Source of the DNA: Euryodendron excelsum
Lineage: Eukaryota > Streptophyta > Magnoliopsida > Ericales > Pentaphylacaceae
Assembly (NCBI GenBank): GCA_033060915.1
Contig: CM065386.1
Coordinates: 6,678,001-6,742,000 of the forward strand
DNA length: 64,000 nt
Direction: 5' to 3'
Position numbers and translations under genes: made by a program. The notes beneath the pieces were generated by a model. It saw nothing but the letters and a program-made list of their open reading frames with translations. It made no database searches and had not been told where the DNA came from. Positions 45,132 to 57,510 of the stretch are shown piece after piece (within the stretch, counting starts at the first letter, position 1; every line of letters begins with the position of its first letter).

Positions 45132-48100
45132 ATGGCCGAAGGTGCTGAAGATTCATCGGACGTCGAGAAGCTCTACGAGTATGGCGAACGGCTCAACGAG
45201 GCCAGAGACAAGTCCCAAGTTTGCTGTCTCCTCCAATGTTGTTGATTCTTTTGTTTTCTTTGGGTTTCAATATGCTTGATTTACGTATGTGTTGGTTATT
45301 GTTGTTGTGTTTAGCATGCTGGTGACTATGAGGCCATAATCAAAGCGGCCGAAGTAGGCAGTGTCAAGGCCAAGCAATTGGCTGCGCAGCTTATTCCCAA
45401 GTTTTTCAAGTACTTCCCAACCCTTTCCGAGCAAGCCCTAGATCAGCATTTGGATTTTTGCCTGGATGACGTACTGGGGGTTAGTCACTTTCTGCCCTGT
45501 TTTCGTACATTCATATATTTTCAAATTCCTAATTAAATTCGCATTTATGTCTTTTGTCTGTTGATTGCCAAAGGTGCGGGTACAAGCAATTCGTGGACTT
45601 CCTCTTTTTTGCAAGGATAACCCTGAATATCTGTCTAAAATTGTTGATGTTCTTGGGCAACTTCTCGCTGTGGGTAATATATTCTTCAAGGTTCATGTTG
45701 TGCCTTTTATATCCGATTAAATGGTTTTTATCACATGCTGAAAGTCCTTGGTGATTCTAGGGGAAAATGTAGAGCGTGATGCAGTTCATAAAGCTCTAAT
45801 GACTTTGCTGCGGCATGACATAAAGAGTGAGTTTCATCTAGGATACCTAGATAATTAAAATAGTGGTGCAAATTTAATTACTTAGCATTCTGATTCTACT
45901 TATCTTCAATTCTTGTACTTGTATAAAGTTCTATGATCATTGTTACTATTTGTTCCATGAATATCTTATTGCTGTATATATTTAATAATGGAGTTACATT
46001 TGGCTACCAAGAAAATAATATCAAGAGTTTTGACAGCGTTGCATGATTAATGATGGATGGATAACGTGATTGACTTACCAATGGGTTAGACTTGTTGCTG
46101 GAATAGACTTCACTCCCACGACAAAATTTGTGTTGGGTTTTGTATAGTTGGCCCCTGTCAACTCAGTGTTAGCAGGGCAATTTATAAGCTCATTTGTTGT
46201 GGCCTGCATAAATCAATTCATTATAAAGTAAAAAGAAATTAAAATGAGGGAATTAGTGAGAAACAAAAGCCGCATTAAAATATCTAAGTAGATAAAATCT
46301 ACTTTGCTATTGTACAAATGCTTGAAGAAAGGCTACCAGCATGTTTCATTCTTCAGTTACAGAGCATTCATCTTTATAAAATCTAAAATAAAAAACCACA
46401 ACATTTTTCTCTTGTGTTCTTATTGATGTTTCTTTGACAGCTTCTTTCACGATTCTAGAGGGGGATACAGACCAGTGACCTATTGATTGAGTGGTTTCAG
46501 ATTGGCCTTGGGATATCCAGGTGATAGAGTTTGAGGGACATAAGGATAAGAAGCACATACACAGACACGATGATTTTCAGAAAATGAGGATATGGACGCT
46601 ACAGGGATATGATAAAAAAATATTTTTTTAAGTGTTATGAATATGAATGAAACATTTACGAAATAATACTAATTCAACGTGAAAAACACTATTCAATTCA
46701 TAATTTAAACATCATTTAACATTAAAAAATATGAAAACAAGTCTACACTTTAATAGGTATAAATCTACATTGTTTTTATTTTATCATTTTATCTTAACTT
46801 ATTTTCTTCAAACTTGCAATGTGTTTTATGTACGTTTAAGTGGTAGACAAACGTGTCCTTCAAAGTGTCTGAAGCATGATGGATTTTAAAAGAATTATTA
46901 AATTAGGACATGTTTGGATGTGTGCTAGCCATGTGTCGGGATGCGTCCGATGAGTGACACGGATATGACACCTTTCTTAGATATGTTTGTGCTTCTTAGG
47001 GTTGAGGATTTAATACATCGAAATGGAATTAAGGGGGTTAAGATTCCTATACCATTTAAAAGAAGGGGAAAAAGAGGAACATCGGGTTGGGGGCTAGTTC
47101 CCTGTGGTTTCTTTCTTGTACCCCTTGGTCATTGTCTTCGCATACATGTGAGTTGAAAGTGGACTTCGTCCTATGAAAGTTCATCTAGTATTGTGAGTTC
47201 ATGTTTTTATCTATCTCTCTCTTTGTCTCTCTCTCCAAAATAATTGTTGGGACAGGGAACTGTTATCTCTACTGTACCTTGGGCTATACAGTGCGATCTT
47301 TCCATTTTAGAGTGGCAAGCGTTTATTGGGTTGGTTTAGATAATATTCCATCTTCTTTACCTAGAGATCAGGGTTTGGTAGGACTAAAGGAAGGATACAT
47401 CATGAGCAGCAGATTTCACTGTGGTGGCTACTTGGCTTCCAACTGGGTTCTGTACATCTGTTAAGAGAAACAAAAGGCTTTCGTTCTTGTAGAGGTTTCA
47501 TAATGGATTATATTTTGTCTGATATGAAGGTTGGCAAGCTCTTTAATGTTTTACTGAGGAGATTTAAAGGCACTTGTTTATATTGACAATTGGAGAGTAG
47601 TTACCTCTGCTTTGTATAGGGGTATTTCCATCCCTTAGAGAGTTCATTCACCTGGCACGTGCAGCTGCAGTTGCGAGTTATACCTCTGGCGGCATGTGCT
47701 TTGGTCTCTGTGTTCTGCAAGATTTGTAGGCTTGGGAGACAAATATATAGTTTCAGCTTTTAGCTTTCGCTTGAGGGCAAGATAGGTTATAGTCTATAAA
47801 AGAATTAGTTTTTTTTTTTGTTGTTGTTGATTTTAGTGTTTCATTCCTTATCTTCAAGGTTTTGTATGAATTTTCTTTTACCCTTTGTTGTATACGTACT
47901 ACATCTTTTGCAAGGATTAACAATTATGAGATGTTAGAATAGTGTACGAAGTATTAGGGAGATAGTAAGTTTTGAAATGGCTTAGGTGATTTAGAATATG
48001 ATGGGTGTTGATAATAAACAGGTACATGAGACTAGATGATATTATGGCATTGTGATTGCTTTTTGTGTACAGGCCTCACTATATCTGAAGTACTGCCTAT

Positions 48101-51100
48101 TAGCTTTACTTATAATTAGTTTAAATATTTTGAATGCATTTATCACTTCTTGTTTTCACTAAGAGTACACCTAATCCATGAAATCATTTTTGTCACTAGA
48201 ATCTATATAACCTGGATTTGCCCACTTACTATATCTTAGTGAATCTGTTTGGTGCAGCTTCCTTAACAGTATTGTTTAAGTATATTGGGAACACTGATGA
48301 TCCTAGCACTGACGAAAACCTTCGTGAAAAGGTTTTGTGCTTTATCAAGGATAAGGTGGGATGTACCCCTTATATTTTTATTAATACCTTAATTTTCCCC
48401 GTGCCATAGCTGAACTATTAATGAAGTAAATTTTCAGGTGTTTCCACTTAAAGCAGAACTGTTGAAGCCACAGGAGCAGATGGAGAGGCATATAACTGAT
48501 TTGGTGAAAAAGGTATACTTGATGATCATAATCATTGTCATTGTTCTATTTTTTTTTTTTTTTTAATTTTCTTTGTTCTATGCCTTGTCATCTTTTGCCA
48601 ATATGATTGTTGTGCCCCATTTTCCTATCCATCATAGGATGCCAAAATTTTGGTGCTTATTTTGTTAGTCATTTGTGTTCTTAAATATTTTGGAGAAGTT
48701 GATTTAGTGTTGTTCCAGAGCTTGCAAGATGTAACGGGGGCAGAATTTAAAATGTTCATGGACTTCTTGAGAAGCTTGAGTTTATTCGGAAAGAATGCTC
48801 CTGTTGAGCGTGTTCAGGAACTTGTTGAAATTATTGAAGCACAGGCTGATCTGGATGCAGAGTTCAATGTGAGTGCTTGTTGCTGGTCTCATATATGAGA
48901 AGCTGGTAAACATAGAATTGTTATTCTTATAGCGATGCTATTATAACAGCTACTGCTAGAGTTGACATCATGATATTATTTTCTGTTCAGTTCTTTCAAA
49001 TTTTAATGTAACTCTTAAAAGTTAAGGCATGTTTTCCTCATTTGTTCTCTGCTCACTTGCTATAATTGTTTGATTGTATAAGTATGAAATGTTCATTGTA
49101 GCTTGCTTCTTTTGCAATTAATTTATTTATTGCCAACATCTAGTAAAATTTTGGGAAGACGATATACGCTTTTCGGAGTGACAAAAACTTTGGCATCTCC
49201 TTTCCTATCAGCAACTTTGTGATTTTTTTCCCCTTCGGTAAGTGAAAACTGAGAAGCTAAATAATTTTGAGTATAGCTTTCAAACAATATCAAGAGAATG
49301 AAGGGAGATTCAATGAATATGACAAAATGATCATTTGGCACCCAAAGATTCCACTAGCTTTACACGTGGATTGTTTGTAGCAGGACGAACGTTGTCCTTT
49401 TTAATGTTTAAGAAAAGAAGTGAGCTGAAAGTTTATGTCACTGTTTGAATTGCAAAAGAAATTAAACTTCAACCAACAACCCCAGGGGATGGAATGTGGA
49501 TTTTGGCATTTGGTTTACTTCTTGAAAGCAATGTTGAATTTGAATTCCTTTTGATATCGGAATGTGTCCAGATTTACATTTTGGTTTCTATTGATACTTC
49601 AAATTGATGAGAGTAAATAAATTAACTTTACTAGCTTGTAGTTTGCGTAGCTATCGCCTGCCAGTCCAAAAGCAGAAATTGCTGGGTTGATGTCCTAATT
49701 GAGTGTATTATGTGTATTTGTATTATACATATAGTACACAAGAAGTGTGTGTATTTCTTGTTTTTAACTCGTAAAAAAAAAAAAATACAATGGATGGATT
49801 CTTTTGGTAGACTGAGAAATTTCATTTCCTTATTTTGTTTTTTTAATGGTTTGGATATTTGTTGATGATTCTGTTGCTTTATGTATGTCTAGATTCTTGG
49901 TTTTGTTGTATTTTATTGTAATGGTGCATGGCCGCTGCTATGCATCCGGAAGAAGTGAAGCAATACTAAACAGGTCATGGTGTAAGAAATAACTTTTATA
50001 AAAGGCATCATGAGGAGGGCCATCTTTTCGGTGTTTTGTTCTTCTTGTATAGATTGTTACACAGATGTTATTCTCCAGTTTGGTCTTGCTGTAGGGCCTT
50101 TAGATGGTGGCCATTGGTTTTGCTAGAGCGTGCCCTTCATATGTATCTTATGTACAATTTTGAACATTAACCCAGGTTTCTTAGTTTTTGTTTACATAGG
50201 AAAAAACATCATCATTTTGAAACTGAATTTTGGCATGACAAGCTACGAAGTGTGATATATGTTTTAGGAAATAGAGATTTTGAGGATCAATTGTTTGTAA
50301 GTCTTCTGAATAGAAAAAAGCATCTTCATTTTGAAACCGAATTTTGGCATGATAAGTTACGAAGTGTGACATATGTTTTAGGGAATAGAGATTTTGTAGA
50401 TCTGCAGAAGCTTTGATATGCTAACTATAGTTTGTATTGAAGGCATAGAAACAACATCTGTTTTCTGTTGCTATGTGGGTTGTTAATTCATATGTTGGTG
50501 AGTACTTCTTTTTATTCTTGAGCATAACGACCTTGCTATTACAGGTTTCGGATGACGATGGCATTGACAGAGTAATATCTTGCCTACATATGGCTCTTCC
50601 ATTTTTTATGGTACAAACCGTATTTGCAATTGATTTTGCCCAATTTGCCGATTATATGACTATATGTCCACCTTAGCTTTTTTCTTTTTCTTATTTTTTG
50701 TTTCCAGAGGAGTGCATCAAGCAGCAGGTTTCTCAAATATTTGGACAAGCATATCCTGCCTGTTTTTGATAAGGTAATTTTACTCTTTGCTATTATTTTC
50801 CTTTGAGATTAAAATGAAATAGTAGAGTTTGTAATTGCCATACATTCTGCGGATTTGAATTAGACCAGTGTTGGTTAGTGTATAATGTCCGACTTTGTTT
50901 TAGGCAACTTAACATAACTTTATAATTGATGCACTGGGTTTGCCCAGTGGTAAGCCCTGAACTTTGTTATGTAACAAGTTGTAGTTCAAGCCCCACCAGC
51001 CAAAGTGGAGTTGTTGTAGTATGGAAGTTGTACAAGAACCAAAAAAGAAAAAAATTGGATGGCGTAGCTCCTCTATTTAAATCACCTAGATCAAATTATC

Positions 51101-54100
51101 CCATTAAAAATATTTAGAGAATTAAATAAGTCATTGGGATCATCTGAAAATGGGATTGAAGGATGATGCTTTTTTGAAATTGGTATTCAATAATTGTGTT
51201 TTACGGAAAATGGGATTCTCCTGAAAATTGAGATTCTATCATGTGTACCAGCAGGCTTTCAAATGTACTAGTTGGATATTGAGAATGCATTACTAGTTTC
51301 TACAAAATGTGCCATCGTTCAGTATTTAAGGCCTCGTTTGGTAACGTTTTTTGTTTTCGTTTTTTGTTTTTTTTTTTCAAAAAAACAAAAAAACACTGTT
51401 TGTTTAAATTTTTTTTTTTTAGTTTTTTACAAAATTCGAACAAAGAAAATTAAAAACACTAAAATGGGTGTGTTTTCTCTTACAAAAACATTAGTCTAGT
51501 ATTATTGGCACAACGATAACCTATAAACGCTCATCATCAAACAACAAAAAACACACAACAAAAACACAAAACAAAAACACACAGCAAAAAACAAAAATTG
51601 ACAGCGTTACCAAACGGACCCTAATAGTTTGAAGACTTAGCTAGTATGTAGTGCGTACATGAAGTTATACAGTTTTAACACTAGACTACTACATTTGGGA
51701 CTATGACATAGATTTTGGGGAGCGTGACGAACTCTCAATTGTTAGGTAACCTTTTGTGATTGAATCCTATTTTCAGAACAACATGGGCCTGAATCCCATT
51801 TTCAAGTCTTATCCCAATCTAAATTTTAATTCCGTAACACAATTTAAGTCAAAGCATATAATGAAGATTTAGGCTTTTTTTCAGTTGAGGTGGGTTGTGG
51901 TTATCATCCAAGGAGGCAAATGTTTAAACAAATAATGTGCTGGCTTTGGTTCACTCACAGAATATGTGATTGCAAACTAACCAAAATGTACCAGAAGCAC
52001 ATTTCTCTGGATGGTTTAGCAATTAGTTGCTATGTACTAGTCATATTGAAAGTAACTTTCTTCTGTAATTAGAGTTCAATTTTTCTAAAATTCAGATACA
52101 GGGATCTTATCCATCCTGCAAAATCAATCTATGTTTATTTAAACATGCATTATGTATGCATATAGAGATTATTTTCTGATAAGCTTCATGTTATTTGGCA
52201 AATCTTGAATGATTAAGGTTTGCAAGTTATTTTTTTGTCCATCTTGGTATCACATCCTGTGACCATTTCATTTTGTAAATGTCAAGATATTTTAGTCTGT
52301 GTTAAATTAAGTCATTTTTTTTGAGCCCTTTGCTTGTACTTGAAATGGTAACAGTTGTTTGGTCCATTGAGGAGAGAGGTGAAGGAATTTTGATGACCTC
52401 TTGCAAACATAGAATTTTACCAAAATGTATTTGAGGTTTTTAGTGAAATTTTGAACAATGCCTAATACGTCGCAGCAGTTGTTAGCAAGTACTTTGCTTT
52501 GTTTCTTTCAATAAACTTGAATCAGTCAAACAACCGAGTATTACAGCCATTGCTTGAGTTTTGTTTTCCTAGGACCTGGATGGAAGGGGGTGGGTGTTGA
52601 AGTTGTGATTTCTAGATGAAGTTATATTTTTTAGAAGCCTAAGCTGCTTTTGTGGCACTTGATGTGGCTGATTTATCAATTCACCAAACAAATATGTTCT
52701 GCTTAACAGATTTTTGAGGCTTTAAGTTCATGGTTTTGCACTTGTTCTCTGCTGTGTTTTGCATTTGGAATTTTGTGATATGGTCTAATTATGGTTTACC
52801 CCTTCAGCTTCCTGAAGAACGAAAGATAGACTTACTCAAGAACCTTGCCGAATGTTCAGGTTATGTAACACCACAGGTTTCTCGCCAGCTTCTGCCTTCC
52901 GTTGTTCAACTTCTAAAGGTATACAAATATACATGATGCATCGAATGCTTAATGCATATTACTTGTAATAGGTTATTTTAATTAAGGAGGAAATCTTGTG
53001 GCAATGCTTTCTTTGCTTTTCCTTTTCTGCCTTTATTAATCCATTAATGTTGTATGTTTGTCAATAATTAGGTGATGTGTTCCATGTTTCTGTTTCTCAA
53101 TAAGATGATTTGTATGCCACATTTTCTTTTATTTGATGATTCTTTTCCATAACAAAGCTATTGGTTCTTGGGCCCTAACGTCTCTTCAGAAGTCCATCTC
53201 ATGCTACTATTTATTCTTGTGAGTTCAGAGACATTTGATGGACTCGTTGTTTACATTTTTCTTCTGGTTTTCCTGCAGAAACACATGGTTCGAAGAAAGG
53301 TTGAGGAGATGAACTTTACTTATATTGAATGCCTCTTGTACATTTTTCACCGTTTAGCTCATAAAGTAAGTAGCTTTTTGTTTTCCAATTTGGTTTTTTC
53401 TTTCCATGCAATCTATTTCTAATCTATGCTTTTCTGTTTATTCTTGTAGACTCCTAATGCGACTAATAGTTTATGTGGCTACAAGATTGTCACTGGCCAA
53501 CCTTCAGATAGGCTTGGGGAAGATTTCTCAGAGTTCTATGAAGACTTTACTGAGAGGTACTTCCTACCATCTAGTTTTCATTTCTATTTCTTCACATTGA
53601 ATTTCAAATGTGTATGCCTCTAGAACACATGAATGACTGAATAACCACTGTAAGAGCAAGGGGGGAGGGGTGACAAAACAAGTTGTGGTAGAATATAGCA
53701 TGAAAGGTAAATTATCTGGGGTTAGAAGTATTGAGGAGATTTAATTTAGCATTAAATGCAAATTTGATGGTTGCTGTCTACAGCAGTCCTTTACCTTGTA
53801 AGGGTAAGAAGAGGCCTTTAAAAATGTTCTTGGTTAGCCAGCTTCTAAAATCAACCTAGGGAAGAATCATATATTAGACGTGAAGGAGATGCCTCACTGT
53901 TGCAGTGAACTTGGGCTACAGAATACCTGTTTCTGATCTCATGTGTTACCTTAGTTGTGGTGCTTAAGTTAGAAGCACTTTTGTGAAGGAAGGCAGCTTT
54001 AATTTTGGGGCAGGGTTAAGTCTTGAAAGAAGGCATTATGCAATTGCTGAGAGTTCCTTGTCTAGTGCAATAATATAGGTTTCCTTCTTTCCAGTACTCA

Positions 54101-55469
54101 TCTTTCAATGGATCCTTATTTTGTTTATATTGAGCATCACTCTGCTGAGCATCACTCTGCCAGCTTGAAGAATTATTTGAACTTGAGGTTGTGAAATTGT
54201 GTTGACTTGGTGTTACAGCATAAAAGATTACTTTTGTCATGGAGTTCTTTGTTTCTTCTACTGTTGGATTGGTTGGATAGAGTTTTGTTTCTTCAAACCA
54301 GTCATTCTTGTGTTAGGAGCATCTTGTTGATGGATGACTTTCAGAAGAATGACTTGGAACCTACAATAGAAAATCTGGGCAAGGCTCAGGCATGAGCTTT
54401 TGAAGCCATACACTGGTCTTGGGGTTGATTGTTTTGTTCTATCTCACCCTTTCTTTTTTGGTAGTTTTGAGAACTTTCTATTAAGCTAGCTTTAGAAGAA
54501 ACACACCTTTGTAGGGTTTGACCCCTCCACCTTGACCATAGGGATAGGTCTGAGTTACACTTATGGCAACCGCCCCCCCCCCCCCCACCCCCCCCCCCCA
54601 CCCGCCCCCCGCCCCTCCCCCCACTCTGACACAATGCAGTTGACATCTCTATGGTTGATGATATGCAGGTTGAGAACCATCGACGATTTAACTAAATCTA
54701 TGGTGAAGAAATTAACCCATGGGATGGCAGAGCACAACAAAGCAATGGCAGCTGCTAAAACTGACGAAGAAAAGGATACTATAGTCGGTTTTCCAAATAG
54801 TTCTTTCTTTCTTTTTTTCTTCTTCCCTAAGCTGTCTCAGAATCTTGTATGGCTATTTTGTCTGCGTATATGTGTTTATTAGATGTGTTTGTATTATGCA
54901 GAAGAGACAGAAGCAGAATTCTGCCATTGGGCTGCGAACCTGCAACAATATACTGGCAATGATCCAGGTGAATGTTTTTCCAATGCCTGTCTAAAGTCCC
55001 ATTTTGATAATGCTTGAACAGTTGATTACTGTTTTTTACTGTTGTTCACAATGCAGCCATTGCATTCAAAATCACCTTCGTTTATTGGTGATAAGAAAGT
55101 TAACTTGTCATGGAAAGAAGCAGCAATACCCTCAATGCCGTCAACTGCTCCAGTTTCTGGGTATGAGATAAAGCACCTGTCATCAGTTTTTATTATTGTT
55201 ATTATCATTCCTTTTTATTTTTCTCATTATGAATGACAATATAATTAAATGACTTCAGTCAAAAGCGTGCTGCTCCTGCTGCTAATGGTTTAAGCACGCA
55301 CTCAGTCAAAAAGGCCCGAGGAATGGGTGGTGTTCAAAATCAACTTGTTAGGGCACCGGAAGGTTCATCTCGTGGTGGAAGAACTAGTGGGAGAGGTCAG
55401 GGTTGGGGTGGACAAGGGCAAGGAAGAGGGAGCGGAAGAGGAAGAGGAAGAGGTAGGAGTTTCCGTTAG
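45132..55469 (+). CDS. API5: Apoptosis inhibitor 5 (API5) homologue
   Basis: API5 is a nuclear helical-repeat protein; in rice it binds DEAD-box helicases and is needed for timely tapetal cell death. Sixteen exons: 45132-45218, 45315-45479, 45574-45673, 45761-45826, 48258-48355, 48438-48512, 48719-48868, 50545-50610, 50708-50773, 52808-52918, 53279-53365, 53450-53556, 54669-54783, 54902-54967, 55057-55160 and 55259-55469. Every phase joins, giving 557 residues. Landmarks: MAEGAEDSSDVEKLYEYGER, KFFKYFPTLSEQALDQHLD, VFPLKAELLKPQEQMERHI, GAEFKMFMDFLRSLS, GLRTCNNILAMIQPLHSK and FIGDKKVNLSWKEA. The HEAT/ARM-like fold spans about 1-480. The tail has a basic KKAR motif and an Arg/Gly-rich end (RGRGRGRGRSFR). 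The exon 13 donor (ATA|GTCGGT) is weak. Introns carry a TIR element, a MITE and a SINE-like piece. Confidence 0.95.
46547..46999. mobile_element. Diverged relative of the 3417-3957 TIR element, in API5 intron 4
   Basis: The left end ATAAGAAGCACATACACAGAC and the right end TTTGTGCTTCTTAG form inverted termini like those of the copy in ELOF1. Subterminal GACACG and GTGTCC words and an AT-rich middle are shared. At about 450 bp it is shorter and has more substitutions. No coding capacity. Confidence 0.6.
50196..50402 (+). repeat. Tandem duplication (~113-bp period) in API5 intron 7
   Basis: ATTTTGAAACTGAATTTTGG and the following AAGCTACGAAGTGTGA, ATATGTTTTAGG and AATAGAGATTTTG are repeated about 113 bp later with few changes. 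Both copies lie in the intron between exons 7 and 8 (48869-50544). No coding role. Confidence 0.85.
50929..51060 (+). mobile_element. tRNA-derived SINE-like sequence in API5 intron 9
   Basis: TTGCCCAGTGGTAAGCC (about 50940-50956) fits an RNA polymerase III A box and GTAGTTCAAGCCCC (about 50981-50994) fits a B box. The spacing of about 40 bp is that of a tRNA promoter. The sequence does not close into a good tRNA cloverleaf and is followed by non-tRNA sequence with an A-rich stretch. This is the usual plan of a plant SINE. Confidence 0.55.
51329..51622. mobile_element. MITE with CGTTTGGTAACG termini in API5 intron 9
   Basis: The left end (GGCCTCGTTTGGTAACG) and right end (CGTTACCAAACGGACCC) are inverted repeats with few mismatches. 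Between them are long A- and T-homopolymer runs, and CAAAAAACAC-type words mirrored on the left by GTTTTTTGTTTT. CTCGTTTGGTAACG-type ends mark abundant small DNA transposons of plants, often placed in the hAT group. No coding capacity. Confidence 0.8.
54571..54622 (+). repeat. C-rich tract in API5 intron 12
   Basis: A 14-nt and a 12-nt C run separated by single A residues, followed by shorter C runs broken by G, T or A, about 50 nt in total, on the sense strand of the API5 intron. The nearest exon (54669) starts about 45 bp later, so the tract sits close to the splice acceptor of exon 13. Confidence 0.9.
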
Positions 55470-57030
55470 CATGGTTCACTTCCAGGGAGAGATGTACAAG
55501 TACGAAAGAGCTATTGACCATTTTTCACTGTATTGAGTTCTCATATAGGCACTAACTGTTTTCGCATTATTTTTGAAAAAAGAAGAAAGGAGGGAAAAAG
55601 AACTATTTTACATGATGGTGCAAGTAGTGAAGTTTCAGGCTAACAATTCTTCGTTGGATATTTGACCACCTTGGTTGACCCCTCTCTATCTCTCTCTCTT
55701 GTCCTCTTTTAGCTAGAGAAGGTGATACTATAATAGTTGGGGAGTATGCATACAATTCCTCTAATTGCTAATATTTGACTTCCTTGCATATCAGAAAGAT
55801 TACAACTTTTGATTTGTCCATGTATATTGGTTGTGTTTCCATTGGGTCCTATGGATAGAAGAGGCATCCTTCTCTTAGTTTTTACTCTAGCAGGAAATAG
55901 AATTCTATCTTCCATTTTCTATTATTTTGTGAGGGACAAAAAATCAACTTACATTTGGTATGTAACTTATATTTTCACACTTATGTTTTCGATGTTTTGA
56001 CTGTTGGATTACATAATGCTTAGGATTATATGTTGCTTATCATGGCTAAATTTTAGATTAACCAGAAATCTGGCTAGTCTTTCAAAATAGATATTTATTA
56101 TACAGAGGAAAGTGAATGTATCGATGAGAAAGATACTTTGTAGTCTATTCATTGAAAATTTGGTTTGGTGTGGGACACTACAATAAAGCAGTTTGTGCTT
56201 TGGAAAAAAGTGTAGTCGTCAAAAAATTAAGAAGGGGGGTGTAACTATGTAACACTATTTTGTACTGAAGTTACCATGAGAGGGTGGAATGGTGGTTGTC
56301 TTGTCTTTGCATGAGGTTTCAAGTTCAATTCTTTTTTTTTTTATGCCTTTTTGTGGCTAGCAATCTCTCATGCATTATATGAAGTTTACATGGTGTATGT
56401 GGATAATGGTTCTATATGAGCTTGAAAGGGAGTAGTCGGGGAAAGATTTGGACATCCCGTAGTAGAAAAGAGAAGGGTTTTTCTATTGATGTATCATGCA
56501 ACCATTACAAGTTCTGTTCATTTAATTTGAAGTTGCCATGATTCCCTTCTCAACCTCTGGGCGAAATCCAAAGAATAAAAATGGTGGAGGTTAAGCCTAT
56601 TTCTTTGAGGTGGAAGCAGCACATAACAATCTTGGGTTGGCCATTTGAGGGAAAAAAAATTTCGTAGGAAGGTATTAACCGTGATTTTATGTATGTTTTA
56701 TTTTCCGTGTATTTGATAATTTTAAGTAGCATTAGTTGGTACTAGGGTAATGCAAAATATTTGCTAAAAGTTATGGATCTATTTTTACGAAAACCAGCTA
56801 ATTTTTGTTGTTGAAAAATCTTAGATAAATTCAGAAGTGAAAAACTTTTTAGGTTGTGTTTGGAATCTGAATTTCTGGATTTTTGAAGGGAAAAGTGAAG
56901 AAAAAAAATATGTGAGTAAAAGAGAACAAAATAAAATAGGATTTTTGTTCTTGTTTTTCTTAGCATTTTTTTTCTTTTCCTTTTCTTTTTTTTTTCCGTC
57001 ACTAAATTCTTGATTTAAATATAGCCTTAG
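55470..57030. other. API5 3'UTR and intergenic sequence
   Basis: The first few hundred bases after the stop probably form the API5 3'UTR. A second SINE-like piece is listed separately. No gene recognised. Confidence 0.5.
56278..56345 (+). mobile_element. SINE-like fragment downstream of API5
   Basis: TGGAATGGTGGTTGTC resembles a Pol III A box and GGTTTCAAGTTCAATTC a B box, about 30 bp apart, followed by a T run. It resembles the head of a tRNA-derived SINE. The rest is not delimited. Confidence 0.4.
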
Positions 57031-57074
57031 TGTTTGCTAATTTGATTTTTAACAATGGTGTGACAATCTGCCAC

Positions 57075-57076
<2 letters not shown>

Positions 57077-57125
<49 letters not shown>
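57077..57125. repeat. (GA)n microsatellite
   Basis: About 24 uninterrupted GA units, intergenic between API5 and the bZIP gene. Confidence 0.95.
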
Positions 57126-57129
<4 letters not shown>

Positions 57130-57319
57130 CTCACTCAAGAAACAACAAAGGTCGTGTTGAACATGGTTTGGTGAACACAACACGGGAAGAAGGCAGGCAG
57201 CTAGTAGTGATTGCAAGAAGAGGCATCACAAGGCCTACCAGACCAGAAAATGCATGAAAATTATGCTGAATAGGTGTGTGTTTGTGTGCGAGTGAGGACT
57301 GTTATTTCTTTAATGTAAT

Positions 57320-57510
57320 ACGGCGGAATGCTAGAATGCAATGTTAAGTGGTTATTATTCGTTAGTTGCGCATGACGCTAGTATTTTTATTGTAAAAAAA
57401 AGTCTGGCTGCAGTCATTACTCGTGACTGCACCGACTAATGTGTACACATTAGCCAGGGTCCACTCTACACAGGGTGGGCCCCGACTGATGTGTAACACA
57501 TCAGTGGGAC
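57320..57510. repeat. Cluster of palindromes and hairpins
   Basis: Contains GCAGTCA/TGACTGC arms (57410-57416 and 57424-57430), a perfect 18-bp palindrome CTAATGTGTACACATTAG (57436-57453) and a near-identical 19-bp one, CTGATGTGTAACACATCAG (57486-57504). The two palindromes sit 50 bp apart in similar contexts, each preceded by CGA, suggesting a duplicated unit. No coding capacity. It may be a transposon end or a structured RNA. Confidence 0.7.

Noticed and set aside
50929..51000. Functional tRNA gene in the API5 intron
   Set aside because: Pol III boxes are present but the arms do not pair into an acceptor stem, so a SINE-like origin is preferred.
54386..54646. Glycine-rich frame opposite API5
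   Set aside because: Translation of the C-rich intron tract in antisense.
57030..57257. Frame with a long Arg-Glu repeat
   Set aside because: Translation of the (GA)n microsatellite.
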